Below, piece after piece: positions 51,647 to 61,826 of a stretch of DNA of 64,000 nucleotides. This DNA comes from Ulvibacterium sp965228935 (GTDB lineage: Bacteria > Bacteroidota > Bacteroidia > Flavobacteriales > Flavobacteriaceae), in NCBI RefSeq assembly GCF_965228935.1, contig NZ_OZ245846.1, positions 1,860,001 through 1,924,000 of the forward strand. The letters are read 5' to 3'. Made by a program: the position numbers and the translations under genes. Below the pieces are notes generated by a model that was not told the DNA's origin, searched no databases, and saw only the letters and a list, made by a program, of their open reading frames with translations. How positions within the stretch are numbered: the first letter of the stretch is position 1; every line of letters starts with the position of its first letter.

Positions 51647-54405
51647 GAGTTGTAATCATTATAGTGCTATTGTTTTGTATCTGGTCTTTAAGGGGTCAGG
51701 AAAAGGAGCAGAGGGTATCCCTGGAGATTCAAGACAAATCCGTTGTGGAGATATTGTCCGAAATAGAACAAAGGACAGCGTTTAAATTCTATTATGCAGA
51801 ACAATGGTTGGATAGTACCTTCTTGAACAAGAGCTACAACAATGAATCTGTAGAAACTATTCTTACGGATCTTTTTAAGGATACCGAAATCAACTTCTTT
51901 ACCACTTGGGACAATCGAATCATTTTAACCCGCAATAATAGCATATATGGGGATTTGCCAGAAGGCTTCTTTGCTATGTCCGAACAGGATGGGATAGAAT
52001 TGAGTGCTGGTGAGAATGTTTCGGCAGGCCCCATTCTTTTGGGAAAACAAAAAGATGGGCCGGACAAGATTCTGGAGACCATACGAATTGGCAGGGAACG
52101 CAAAACCAACAGACGAAGCCGGTTTACGCTTTCAGGTTTTGTTACCAATACCAACACCGGAGAGCCCATAACCAACTTGGCAATCGTTGTAAGGGAACTG
52201 AACATTGGATCGGTAACGGATAACAGAGGTTTTTATGAAATAGAACTACCATCGGGATTGAATGTAGTGGAGACGAGTTCTTTGGGCGTAGCGGGCTCTC
52301 GAAGAAATGTAATTATCTATGATAACGGTAGGCTCGATTTTAGCCTGGAAGAGAATTTTGAACAACTGGACGAGGTAGTCGTGGCCGCCGATGCAACCCG
52401 GAATATCGAGGATACCTCAACGGGAAATACCAGGATTGGTTCGGAAGCCTCAAAAAATGTTCCCTTGGTCCTAGGTGAACGGGATGTGCTTAAGATTGCC
52501 ACTACCTTGCCCGGGGTTTCCACTGCCGGAGAGGGTTCCGCGGGATTTAATGTTAGAGGGGGGAAAACCGATCAAAACCTTATCCTCCTGGATAACGCAG
52601 TTATTTATAACCCTACCCATTTCTTTGGCTTTTTTCAGGCGTTTAATCCATTTGCCATAAATGATTTGAATATTTACAAAGGAAGTATTCCGGCCGAGTT
52701 CGGAGGGCGATTGTCCTCGGTGTTCGACATCGGTAGCAAGGATGCCAGTGATACCAATATTAAAGGCGAGGTTTCGGTCGGCCCCGTGACCTCAAATGCA
52801 GTTGTTGAGATTCCTCTGGCCCAGGAAAAGGCAGGACTTATGGTAGGGGCACGTGGGGCTTACTCGGATTGGATTTTGCGCTCATTGGACGAAGAGAACC
52901 TGAATAATAGTCAGGCTTCCTTTTATGATTTTATAGCCAAGTACAATCATAAGATCAATGACAACAATGAGGTCAGGGCAACGGGATATTATAGCAGGGA
53001 CGTATTTAGTATAACTTCGGATTCGCTGTTCGACTATAGCAATCGTATGTTTTCCTTGCAATGGAACCGAAAACTGGGGGAAAGAAGTTCCGGAACTTTG
53101 ATGTTGAATAACAGCCAATATAGATTCAATATCGATTTTGATGGTAGTACCAATAGGAACTTTGAGCAGGGATTCCAAATAGATGAAACCGAACTGAAGG
53201 CCGTATTTAAATATCTGCCCAATGAATCACACAGCTTGGATTATGGTGTTTCTGGAAAATTATACAACTTGCGACCGGGTGAGATAGCGCCCAAAGGCCC
53301 AAATGACCTCATAGTACCTCTTAGCGTCCCTGAAGAAAAGGCCCTGGAGTCCGCCCTTTTCATCTCGGATAATTTTAAGGTCAACGAGAAGTTGCAGTTG
53401 GATCTAGGACTGCGCTATTCGTTTTATGCCGCTTTGGGCCCGTCCACACAGCGGACATATCAAGAAGGAGCGCCTAGGACCGAAGCTAATGTTACAGGTT
53501 CCGAAACCTTTGATAATAATGAGATTTTTGAGACCTATGGAGGCCCCGAAGTCCGTATTTCTGGCCGATACCTCTTAAACGATAGCCTTTCCATTAAGGC
53601 CAGCTTCAATAATACCTATCAATTCATCCATACCCTTTCGAACAATACAACGGTATCCCCGGTGGATACATGGAAGCTTTCAGATCGCAATATCGAACCC
53701 CAACAAGCCAGTCAGTTTTCGTTGGGGATTTATAAGAACATTAAGGATTACGAACTTAGCTTGGAGGGCTTTTACAAAAGACAGAACAACATCATAGATT
53801 TCAAGACGGGAGCCCAATTGTTTTTGAACGAGAATATAGAGACCGAAGTGTTGCAGGGAAAGGGGAAAGCGTACGGGGTGGAATTATTGATCCGCAAAAA
53901 CCGTGGAAAACTAAATGGTTGGCTGGGATACACCTATTCCCGATCATTTTTTCAGTTGGATAGTGAATTTCCCCAGGAGCGCGTAAACGACGGCGATTTT
54001 TTTCCTTCGAATTTTGATAAGCCCCATGACCTGAGTCTTGTATTGAATTACAAGCTTACCCGTCGATTTAGTTTTTCCGGCAATTTTGTATACCAAACAG
54101 GAAGACCTGTGACCTTTCCCGTAGGCAACTATGAATTTAACGGGAACGAATTTGTGCTGTATAGTGAACGGAACCAATTTCGGATTCCGGATTTCTATCG
54201 TTTGGATATTGGTTTCAATATTGAAGGGAACCATAAAATAAAGAAGTTTGCCCATAGTTTCTGGACCATTTCCGTTTATAATGTTTTGGGCAGGAACAAT
54301 CCGTATTCTGTTTTTTTTGTTTCCCAGGATGGACAGATCGAAGCACTACAAAGCTCTATTTTTACGATACCCATACCATCCATTACCTATAATTTTAGAT
54401 TTTGA
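51643..54405 (+). CDS. TonB-dependent receptor with STN and carboxypeptidase-like domains
   Basis: A 920-residue outer-membrane receptor with signal peptide (MRVVIIIVLLFCIWSLRG). Domain order: STN (residues 23-100, VSLEIQDKSVVEILSEIEQR), a carboxypeptidase-regulatory-like domain (about 162-240, FTLSGFVTNTNTGEPITNLA), plug (about 265-375, GFNVRGGKTDQNLILLDNAV; IPAEFGGRLSSVFDIGSKD) and a 22-strand barrel ending ITYNFRF. The STN domain is often used to contact an inner-membrane anti-sigma factor, but no sigma/anti-sigma pair is adjacent here. It takes up a specific substrate with TonB. The DUF4249 gene follows 10 bp later, a frequent pairing. Substrate unknown. Confidence 0.9.
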   Translation: MRVVIIIVLLFCIWSLRGQEKEQRVSLEIQDKSVVEILSEIEQRTAFKFYYAEQWLDSTFLNKSYNNESVETILTDLFKDTEINFFTTWDNRIILTRNNSIYGDLPEGFFAMSEQDGIELSAGENVSAGPILLGKQKDGPDKILETIRIGRERKTNRRSRFTLSGFVTNTNTGEPITNLAIVVRELNIGSVTDNRGFYEIELPSGLNVVETSSLGVAGSRRNVIIYDNGRLDFSLEENFEQLDEVVVAADATRNIEDTSTGNTRIGSEASKNVPLVLGERDVLKIATTLPGVSTAGEGSAGFNVRGGKTDQNLILLDNAVIYNPTHFFGFFQAFNPFAINDLNIYKGSIPAEFGGRLSSVFDIGSKDASDTNIKGEVSVGPVTSNAVVEIPLAQEKAGLMVGARGAYSDWILRSLDEENLNNSQASFYDFIAKYNHKINDNNEVRATGYYSRDVFSITSDSLFDYSNRMFSLQWNRKLGERSSGTLMLNNSQYRFNIDFDGSTNRNFEQGFQIDETELKAVFKYLPNESHSLDYGVSGKLYNLRPGEIAPKGPNDLIVPLSVPEEKALESALFISDNFKVNEKLQLDLGLRYSFYAALGPSTQRTYQEGAPRTEANVTGSETFDNNEIFETYGGPEVRISGRYLLNDSLSIKASFNNTYQFIHTLSNNTTVSPVDTWKLSDRNIEPQQASQFSLGIYKNIKDYELSLEGFYKRQNNIIDFKTGAQLFLNENIETEVLQGKGKAYGVELLIRKNRGKLNGWLGYTYSRSFFQLDSEFPQERVNDGDFFPSNFDKPHDLSLVLNYKLTRRFSFSGNFVYQTGRPVTFPVGNYEFNGNEFVLYSERNQFRIPDFYRLDIGFNIEGNHKIKKFAHSFWTISVYNVLGRNNPYSVFFVSQDGQIEALQSSIFTIPIPSITYNFRF

Positions 54406-54415
54406 ACCGATATTG

Positions 54416-55603
54416 ATGTACCCCTTAATTGCATATAAAAAACGACTTACACTACCACTCTTCGGGATGGTGGTGTTGCTATGGGTCTTTGGTTGTACCG
54501 AACCTTTTGAGGGTACGGTTGAAGGTTTTGAGGATGTTTTGGTCGTAGATGCTATCATCACTAATGAAAACAAGCGGCAGGAAGTACGCTTGACCCGGTC
54601 TTTTCGTTTTGACGAAGAAGGACCCCAAGCCGAGGAAAACGCCAATGTTACGGTTGAGGATGGGGATGGAGAACAATTTGTATTTAATGAAGAGGAGCCA
54701 GGAATCTATTTGTCCAGCACCCCTTTTGCCGCTGAAATGGGGAAGGACTATAGTCTGTCCATTACTACGGAAGATGGTAGATCCTATCTTTCGGATACCA
54801 TGCAGCTGCCTACGGCCTCTACTACGATAGACGAATTATATGCGGAGCGAACCACCAATGATCAGGGTGAAGAAGGCATGGGAATCTTTGTGGATACTTT
54901 TGATTCCTCCCGGCAGTCCAATTACTACCGATACGAATATGAGGAAACCTTTAAGATAATCGCACCTTTTTGGGGTCCCAATGATGTGGTGTTCGTCATT
55001 CAACTTTCAACGGGCCCTGCTTTTGAAGTTATATTAAGGGAACGGGAAGAACGGGTATGTTATGGTACGGATAGGGAGAAGACCATTGAGATTGCCAGCA
55101 CCTTGAATTTATCAGAGGATAGGCTAAGCCGTTTTCCCGTACGGTTTATAAATCGGGACAACTATATTTTATCGCATCGCTATAGCATATTGGTCAGACA
55201 ATATGTGCAGACCCAGGAGGCATTTGCCTATTATGAGGATTTAAAGGGATTGTCCCAGTCCCCCAACAGTGTCTTTACCGAGGATCAGCCAGGCTTTTTG
55301 CCGGGCAATGTTTTTTCTTTGGATGACGACAGCGAAAACGTCGCAGGTTTTTTTGAAGTGACGGCAGTAACCGAAGAACGGATATTCTTTAGCTATGAGG
55401 ATTTTTTCCCAGGGGAGGATTTGCCTCCTTATGTAAGGGAATGCAATATTGCTCCAGCTTCCGGGGAAGATTTGAAGGGCATACTTGAAAGGGAAAATAG
55501 TGTTTTGTATGAGTTTAATCTTGGGTATCAGATGGTTCCTAGGGCATGTGGGGATTGTACGGCCTTAGGCAGCAATAAGGTACCGGATTTTTGGGTAGAA
55601 TAG
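54416..55603 (+). CDS. DUF4249 family lipoprotein
   Basis: The frame could open at 54248 inside the receptor gene, but the ATG at 54416 (MYPLIAYKKRLTLPLFG) lies 10 bp after the receptor stop and gives a lipobox with Cys27 (LLWVFGCTEPF), so I use it: 395 residues. The body matches DUF4249: VVDAIITNENKRQEVRLTRS, then NANVTVEDGDGEQFVFNEEE, PGIYLSSTPFAAEMGKDYSL and DTMQLPTASTTIDELYAE, a beta-rich fold. These lipoproteins sit beside STN/carboxypeptidase-type TonB receptors and probably act as surface partners in binding the ligand, like SusD for SusC. Cys near the end (RACGDCTAL) could form a disulfide. Confidence 0.83.
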   Translation: MYPLIAYKKRLTLPLFGMVVLLWVFGCTEPFEGTVEGFEDVLVVDAIITNENKRQEVRLTRSFRFDEEGPQAEENANVTVEDGDGEQFVFNEEEPGIYLSSTPFAAEMGKDYSLSITTEDGRSYLSDTMQLPTASTTIDELYAERTTNDQGEEGMGIFVDTFDSSRQSNYYRYEYEETFKIIAPFWGPNDVVFVIQLSTGPAFEVILREREERVCYGTDREKTIEIASTLNLSEDRLSRFPVRFINRDNYILSHRYSILVRQYVQTQEAFAYYEDLKGLSQSPNSVFTEDQPGFLPGNVFSLDDDSENVAGFFEVTAVTEERIFFSYEDFFPGEDLPPYVRECNIAPASGEDLKGILERENSVLYEFNLGYQMVPRACGDCTALGSNKVPDFWVE

Positions 55604-55613
55604 TTTTTGTTCC

Positions 55614-57137
55614 ATGAGACATTTATTATGTATTTTATCGATATGGTTCATCACCCTTGTTCAGGGGTTGGGGCAGGTTGCACTTAAAACAAATGAACAG
55701 GTTGACGGATATCATGCAATTCCCCAAGAGCGAATTTTTGTCCATATCAATTCTTCCCTATTGTTAACAGGCGAATATCTCTATTACAAAGTGTATTGTC
55801 TAGAACGTGGAAATGGAAGCTTAAGCAAGCTTAGTAAGATAGCCTATGTGGAATTGGTAGGGCCTGGGGGCGACCCCATTTTCAAACATAAAATCCTATT
55901 GGAAAAGGGGGTTGGTTATGGTGATTTTTTTATGCCCACCAGTATCGGTTCGGGGACGTATAAAATATTGGCCTATACCCATTGGATGCGCAATCAGAAT
56001 CAATCCGATTTTTACCAAGGTGATATTGCGATTGTAAATCCCTATTTGGCCAATCAGGATATATTCCAAAAAACAACTTCTTTTAAAGTTGATTCCTTGG
56101 GAAAGCCAAAGGAATTGGACACTAAAAAAGCTTCCTTAATTGGGGTTGTTTCGGAAAAAAATGGGCCCGTGGATCTGACGATCAACGGAACGGAATTTAA
56201 AAAACGTGCAAAGGTGTCACTTTCCTTTCAAAATAGGGATACTGATAAGACCATGGGAGGGGATTACTCCATTTCCATCAGGAAAAAGAATGGTATGCCG
56301 GCACCACTACAAGCAGGAATGATTGATTTTTTTGAAAAGGATCATCTTATCGATGAAAGGCCGTCCGTCATAATCGGGGATACCATTTATCTTCCTGAAT
56401 TACGTGGAGAACTGTTATCTGGTAGGGTCATTGCGCCCCAAGGGAATAGACCCATCAGTGGTTTAAAGGTAGTGCTATGCATTCCAGGAAAAGACTACTT
56501 TTTTGAAGTGGCTGAAACTGACGAATTGGGAGATTTTCACCTAAATATAGACCAATACTATTCCGGGGAGAAGGCTATCTTACAGGTCTTATCGACCAAT
56601 CCGGAAAGATACAAGGTTAAGTTGAGGGGACACAAACCCTTGGATTATTCCAAATTGCATTTTAAGGAAATAAGGATAGATTCAACGATGCGAAAGGAGA
56701 TTTTACAACGGAGCATCCATAATCAAATCGAGAATTCCTACTTTCAGTTTCGGCCGGATTCCGTCTTGTCCAATCCCCTAAGGCAGTTTTCCGACAACAA
56801 GGAAAAAGAAGTGTACCTCCTCGATGATTATGTACGCTTCAAAACGCTTCGTGAGACCCTTGTAGAAATCATAAATAATGTTTCCTTCAGAAGGTTGGAC
56901 AAGAACAATGAACTCATACGCATAAAAGGGTTTGATTACGCTCAAGTTACAGACTTACCTCCATTGATCCTTATGGATGGCTGTCTTATACAGGATAATA
57001 ATGCCCTTTTGGATTTCGATGCCCGAACCATTGAATCAATAACTGTTTTAAGGCACAAGCTTGTCTTTGGGCCCGAGGTGTTCCAAGGGGCTATGGTCAT
57101 AAACACAAAAACCGGTGATGGCTATGGGCAATTTTAG
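55614..57137 (+). pseudogene. MG2/TonB-plug-like secreted protein, truncated at its C-terminus
   Basis: 507 codons with signal peptide (MRHLLCILSIWFITLVQGLG). Residues 25-130 are an MG2-like strand set (ERIFVHINSSLLLTGEYLYY; IGSGTYKILAYTHWM). Residues 420-500 resemble a plug domain (LPPLILMDGCLIQDNNALLDF; AMVINTKTGDG). Full-length relatives continue for about 150-200 residues with a plug loop and an alpha-2-macroglobulin-like C-terminal domain; here the frame ends at TAG (57137) a few codons after that plug motif. From about 57126 onward the DNA is the antisense of the truncated susC, so I read this as cut by the same rearrangement. It follows the DUF4249 gene by 10 bp and likely once served the same uptake system. 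Confidence 0.7.
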
Positions 57138-59538
57138 GTGTGCCATTTTCATCCACATTACCGGAAAAGACGGGCCCCCAAATTTGGCCAATTTCCTCAC
57201 CTTCCTTGACACGGATAACGCTAGTGTTGTTCTGCCCTGGTGACCCTAGATTCCCCAAAACTTGATCCCCTTGGGGGTTCTCTTCCAAGGTATTCTTATT
57301 TTGGGTAAAGATTATTCCAGTATTATAGGTCAATTTATCATTTCGGACCACATCGTAGTTGGCGGATAGCTCAATACCCGTTACGCCTAATTGACCCGAG
57401 TTTTGCCAACGCTGGGAGAACCCATCATTTTCTGCGGCATCAATATTGGCCAAGGTAATGAAGTCCCGGATGTCACGGATGAAGTAGTCTGCGGTGGCCC
57501 CGAATCGATCCATTGCGAATTCTATCCCAAAGTTAAACTCTGATTTTTCCTCCCATTTCAAGTCTGGGTTTGCAGCTCGTCCATTGTCTTGGGTAGTTGA
57601 GGCACCACTTGAACCATCGGCACCATTTTGTACGTTGAAAATCTGTTGATTTAAACCTACAGCGGGTGGTATGGCGCCCGTGAGACCCCAACCTGCACGG
57701 ACTTTTAAAAGATTGATGTTGGGCAGTTGAAGATATTTATTCAGGTCGGCACCGGCACCCACCGAAGGGAAGACACCCCATTGGTTCTCGGAACCAAAGC
57801 GACTGGATCCCTCACGGCTAATGGAGGCATCAAAGTAAATGGCATCATCAAAGGTCATATTTAATCGACCAAAGAAACGGATGATACGATCTCCATCCTC
57901 TCTTCCACTATCAGCTACTATACGACCGGCTTCCAAGAGGTCTTGGGCCGCATCAATATTATTACTCCAGTCAAAATCGACTCCTGGAGGGAAATCCCCG
58001 ATTTGGAAATAGTTGTAGTTGAAATCGTTTTCCTGAAAGGAATATCCGGCAGTTACCGTAAAATTGAATTTCTCGGCAAACGTATTCGTATAGGCTCCAT
58101 AGCCTTCCAATAAGCGGAAACGCCGCTCTTCACTATAGAAATCAGCACGGCCCCTTCGGGTCGGGCTCAGCGCATTACCCTGCCTTAAACTAGTTGTCGG
58201 GAAATATTGATTTCGATCTGTCTTAATATTTTGGGCAGCATAGTTCAAATTTAGGGTAAGATTATCGGTGACCCGATAATTCAGGTTTACGCCATAATTT
58301 AAGGTGGTGGCCGCAGCATCATTGCGTTCTTGCTCGGCTATGGAAACCGGGTTAAAGCTGTCAAACAAGCCCAAGGTTTCAAAGTAACCGCCAAACTGCT
58401 CCGAAGCAAAAGGGAAAGGTGCATCGTCCCCAAAAACGGGAGCCGTTGGGTTATAACTGGTAGCGTAGCGCAAGGCCTCGTTGAAACCGATTTGGGAATC
58501 CCGTTGGGTAAAGGCCGCATTAACGTCAATTTTTAATTTGTCATCAAATAAAAGTCCTGTAAAATTGGTACGGAAGTTAAATTGCTGGAAACCGGTATTG
58601 ATTAAAATGTTGTCCGTATCCCTAATGTTACCGGCCACACGATAATTAAAGCCCTCGCCTCCTCCGGAAGCGGCTATATTGTGGACGTGGGCCACACCGG
58701 TCTGGGTCACTTCGTCCCTCCAATCGGTATCGCTGCCCAGATCGTTACCTCCAGCAGCCAAAAATTCTTGCCGGTCCATCAACTCGATTTGGTTCGCAAT
58801 GGTCGAGACCCCCATTTGCCCATTATAGGTAACGCGTAGGGGCTGCCCTGCTTTACCCTTTTTGGTGGTGACCACAATTACCCCGGCAGAACCCCGAGAC
58901 CCATAAATAGCGGCCGCGGAACCATCTTTTAGTACCGTAATGTTTTCAATATCCGCGGGGTCTACGCTATCCAGGGAACCTCCCAGAATTCCATCAATAA
59001 CCACCAAAGGTTGTTGGTTACCTCCCACCGTGGAGATACCCCTCAACCGGATTACGGGCTGGGCGTTAGGATTTCCACCTCGGTTTACCACACTTAAACC
59101 GGCAACCTTACCTTGTAGTAACTGAGTCGGTTCTTGAACGACCCCCTGGTTAAAGTCTTCGGTACTGACACTGACCACCGAGGAGGTAATTTCCTTTTTG
59201 GCTTGGCTACCGTAACCTACGATGACCACTTCATCCAATGCCTGTGCATCCTCCTGTAGGACAACATCAATAGTTGTTTGCCCTGCAACGGGGATTTCCT
59301 GGTTGCTATAGCCTATATAGCTAAAGACCAAAATAGCATCATCATCTAGACCGTCAATGGTATAATTACCGTCAAAATCAGTCTGTGTACCGTTGGTCGT
59401 CCCCTTTACCACAATACTGGCCCCTGGCAGGGGCCCTAAGGCATCGGAAACCGTTCCGGATACTTCCTGTGCCTGGGATAAACCGAAGCACAAAAGTGCC
59501 CCAGCCATCACAAGGCTTCTTAGTAGCGTAATCTTCAT
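57097..59538 (-). pseudogene. SusC/RagA-family TonB receptor, C-terminally truncated
   Basis: 813 codons with signal peptide (ITLLRSLVMAGALLCFGLSQAQ). Carboxypeptidase-like domain (about 24-105, VSGTVSDALGPLPGASIVVK), plug (about 115-225, QLLQGKVAGLSVVNRGGNP; IYGSRGSAGVIVVTTKKGK), then barrel. Complete SusC proteins are about 950-1050 residues and continue after GQIWGPVFSGNVDENGTP with a D-x-N-G-D-G segment, more barrel strands and a final aromatic strand. Here that motif is followed by IAHSHHRFLCL and a stop inside sequence that is antisense to the MG2/plug gene, so about 190 residues and susD are lost. The gene overlaps that gene tail to tail (57097-57137). With the LacI, PgmB and GH65 genes it looks like the maltodextrin importer. 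Confidence 0.8.
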
Positions 59539-59632
59539 AAAAAGCTAATTTTAAGTTGAGTTAATTTATAATCGAAAGTTAAAAATATGTAAAATACTTG
59601 TTAATATCCTATCATAACGAAATCAAGGCTTA

Positions 59633-59646
59633 CGAAAACGGTTTCG
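59633..59646. promoter_or_regulatory. LacI-type operator in the susC/lacI divergent promoter region
   Basis: CGAAAACGGTTTCG is a 14-base imperfect palindrome with central CG (arms CGAAA/TTTCG), the usual form of LacI/PurR-family operators. It lies 95 bp upstream of susC and 245 bp upstream of the LacI-type gene, so its regulator may control both. The remaining sequence of 59539-59890 is AT-rich; the short plus-strand frame inside it (59598-59822) is not supported. Confidence 0.7.
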
Positions 59647-59890
59647 TGTTGATAACTTTTTCAAAATATCACAATCACAAATTATGGTTTATTACTTTAA
59701 ACTATTCGTATTTTTGTTTAAAAATAGTGATAAAACCGCAATTTTATCCAAATATAACATTTTTTACTTTTTGCCCGATTTTTGAAGATGGAACCATTGT
59801 CCAAGAGGGTAATGTTAAATGATAACATTTCCTTAAGAGTTGAATCTTTAATGGTTACTTTTCTTTTTTTAACAGAATTAAAGCTGCATT

Positions 59891-60928
59891 TTGAAACGAA
59901 AGATTACGCTTAAGCACATTGCACGGGAACTGGAAGTTTCTATTTCCACAGTTTCCAAAGCCTTAAAAAATAGTGAGGAAATAAGCCGGGATACCAAGGA
60001 GAAAGTCCAGGCCTTCGCGAAACTTTATAACTACAAACCCAATAACGTAGCTATTAGCCTTAAGAATAAGCGCACCAAGAATATTGGTGTCATTATACCG
60101 GAGATTGTCCACCATTTTTTTACGACCGTCTTTAGGGGCATAGAGAAATATGCCAATCAGAAGGGATATAACGTCATTGTGTGCGTGTCCGATGAATCCT
60201 TTGATAAGGAGGTCATTAATATGGAGCTATTGGCCAATGGCAGTGTGGACGGTTTTATAATGGCCCTGTCCGCCGAGACCCAACTTAAAAACGATTACAA
60301 CCATTTAAAGGAAGTTACGGAACAAGGTATTCCCTTGGTTCTCTTTGATCGTGTTGCGGATGAGGTGGCCTGTGATAAGGTATTGATCAACGATAGGGAA
60401 ATTGCCAGACAAGCGGTAAACAAACTTCTGGATCAGGGAAGAAAAAGAATTGCACTGGTGACCACGGATAACTACCTAAATGTAAGCAATAAACGGGCAA
60501 GAGGCTATTTTGACGCGCTGGAGGGCAGAAATCAGGCAATTGATGAAAATCTTATTATAAAATTGCCCTATACCTATTTGGGTATGGATAAGATCCCTAT
60601 CCAAGCTTTTTTTGAAAAAGAAAAGGTGGATGCCGCATTCTGCGTCAATGAAATGTTTGCGGTCCATTGTATGCGGGTGGCCCAGGACATGGGGTTACAG
60701 GTTCCGGAGGATATTTCCTTTATCGGATTTACGGATGGAATCCTCTCGAAATATGCGAGCCCTACCTTAACGACTGTAGCCCAACATGGGGAGCAAATGG
60801 GGGAGATAGCGGCAAAAATGCTTATAGAGCGGGTGGAGCAGGAAAATGAGGATGATGAAGATGAGATATTCCAGACAAAAGTGATTAGCGCAACCTTAAT
60901 TGAAAGGGATTCTACTGTGAATGGTTAA
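59891..60928 (+). CDS. LacI-family transcriptional regulator (maltodextrin locus)
   Basis: A 345-residue LacI/GalR regulator. It begins at TTG (59891); no in-frame ATG precedes it. Residues 5-55 are the DNA-binding part: TLKHIARELEVSISTVSKAL and NSEEISRDTKEKVQAFAKLY, then the hinge YKPNNVAISLKNKRTKNIGV. The effector domain (60-340) has the periplasmic-binding fold with VIIPEIVHHFFTTVFRGIEKY, VDGFIMALSAETQ, LVLFDRVADEVACDKVLIND and DAAFCVNEMFAVHCMRVAQ, and ends with the usual SATLIERDS strand. It is expected to sense a maltose-type sugar and bind the operator at 59633. It is divergent from susC and followed by pgmB at 76 bp. Confidence 0.92.
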   Translation: MKRKITLKHIARELEVSISTVSKALKNSEEISRDTKEKVQAFAKLYNYKPNNVAISLKNKRTKNIGVIIPEIVHHFFTTVFRGIEKYANQKGYNVIVCVSDESFDKEVINMELLANGSVDGFIMALSAETQLKNDYNHLKEVTEQGIPLVLFDRVADEVACDKVLINDREIARQAVNKLLDQGRKRIALVTTDNYLNVSNKRARGYFDALEGRNQAIDENLIIKLPYTYLGMDKIPIQAFFEKEKVDAAFCVNEMFAVHCMRVAQDMGLQVPEDISFIGFTDGILSKYASPTLTTVAQHGEQMGEIAAKMLIERVEQENEDDEDEIFQTKVISATLIERDSTVNG

Positions 60929-61004
60929 TCGTAAAAGAATTACGTAAACTTCATATGCCAAGTAAACCCAAAACCAAACTTCTAAGCTATTTTAGCACCA
61001 AATT

Positions 61005-61694
61005 ATGAAAACTGAACCCATGAACAATACTCCTGGATTTATATTTGACTTGGATGGTGTAATCGTGGACACCGCTAAATATCATTATTTGGCCTGGAAG
61101 AAGTTGGCAGATGAACTGGGCATAGCGTTTACCGAAGAGGACAACGAACGTTTTAAGGGGGTAAGCCGAAAAAGATGCCTGGAAATCCTTTTGGAAATGG
61201 GAGATATCGAAGCTTCGGAGGAACAGTTCAATGCCTGGCTTCGCGAGAAAAATGAAGACTATCTAGCCTATATCGATACCATGGATGAAACGGAAATATT
61301 ACCGGATGTCCCTAAGGTTTTACAGTACTTAAGGGCCAATAACATCCCCATGGCCCTCGGATCTGCGAGCAAAAATGCTAAACCTATTTTGGAAAAAGTT
61401 AACTTATTATCGTATTTTGATACTGTCGTGGACGGTAATGAGGTGTCCAAAGCGAAGCCAGACCCCGAGGTTTTTATCAAGGCTTCTGAAAAATTGGGCA
61501 CTAGGCCAGAACATTGTGTAGTATTTGAGGATGCCTTGGCAGGGATAGAGGCCGCAAACAATGCGGGAATGACCAGCATAGGTATCGGAGATGCGGAAAT
61601 ACTGTCCAATGCAAAATTCAATTTTATCGATTTCACGGAAATTGATGACAATTTTCTAAAATCATTGTTGGATAGGGTAGGCAGTAATGATTAA
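61005..61694 (+). CDS. pgmB: Beta-phosphoglucomutase (HAD family)
   Basis: A 229-residue HAD-family enzyme that converts beta-glucose-1-phosphate to glucose-6-phosphate. The nucleophile and acid/base are the two Asp of FIFDLDGVIVDTA (Asp15 and Asp17 from the ATG at 61005; an internal ATG at 61020 is also possible). Further motifs: FKGVSRKRCLEIL in the cap, GSASKNAKPILEK (Ser/Lys of motif II), KAKPDPEVFIKASE and VVFEDALAGIEAANNAGM (motif IV Asp/Glu, Mg2+ binding). Cytoplasmic. It sits between lacI and the GH65 phosphorylase that makes its substrate, so the pathway maltose -> glucose + beta-glucose-1-phosphate -> glucose-6-phosphate is directly encoded. Confidence 0.95.
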   Translation: MKTEPMNNTPGFIFDLDGVIVDTAKYHYLAWKKLADELGIAFTEEDNERFKGVSRKRCLEILLEMGDIEASEEQFNAWLREKNEDYLAYIDTMDETEILPDVPKVLQYLRANNIPMALGSASKNAKPILEKVNLLSYFDTVVDGNEVSKAKPDPEVFIKASEKLGTRPEHCVVFEDALAGIEAANNAGMTSIGIGDAEILSNAKFNFIDFTEIDDNFLKSLLDRVGSND

Positions 61695-61826
61695 GTAATT
61701 GGTATCTGCAATTGGCGTTGAGGCCTTATATTTGGGTTACGGTTTATATATTGTAAACAGTTGACCTTTGGCCTGTTTAATTTCAAGACTTCATACATTG
61801 TAAAACTAGCAAAAGAACATAAAAAA

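Noticed and set aside
59598..59822. Plus-strand frame between susC and lacI
   Set aside because: It lies in the AT-rich divergent promoter region, overlaps the operator and shows no protein-like composition.
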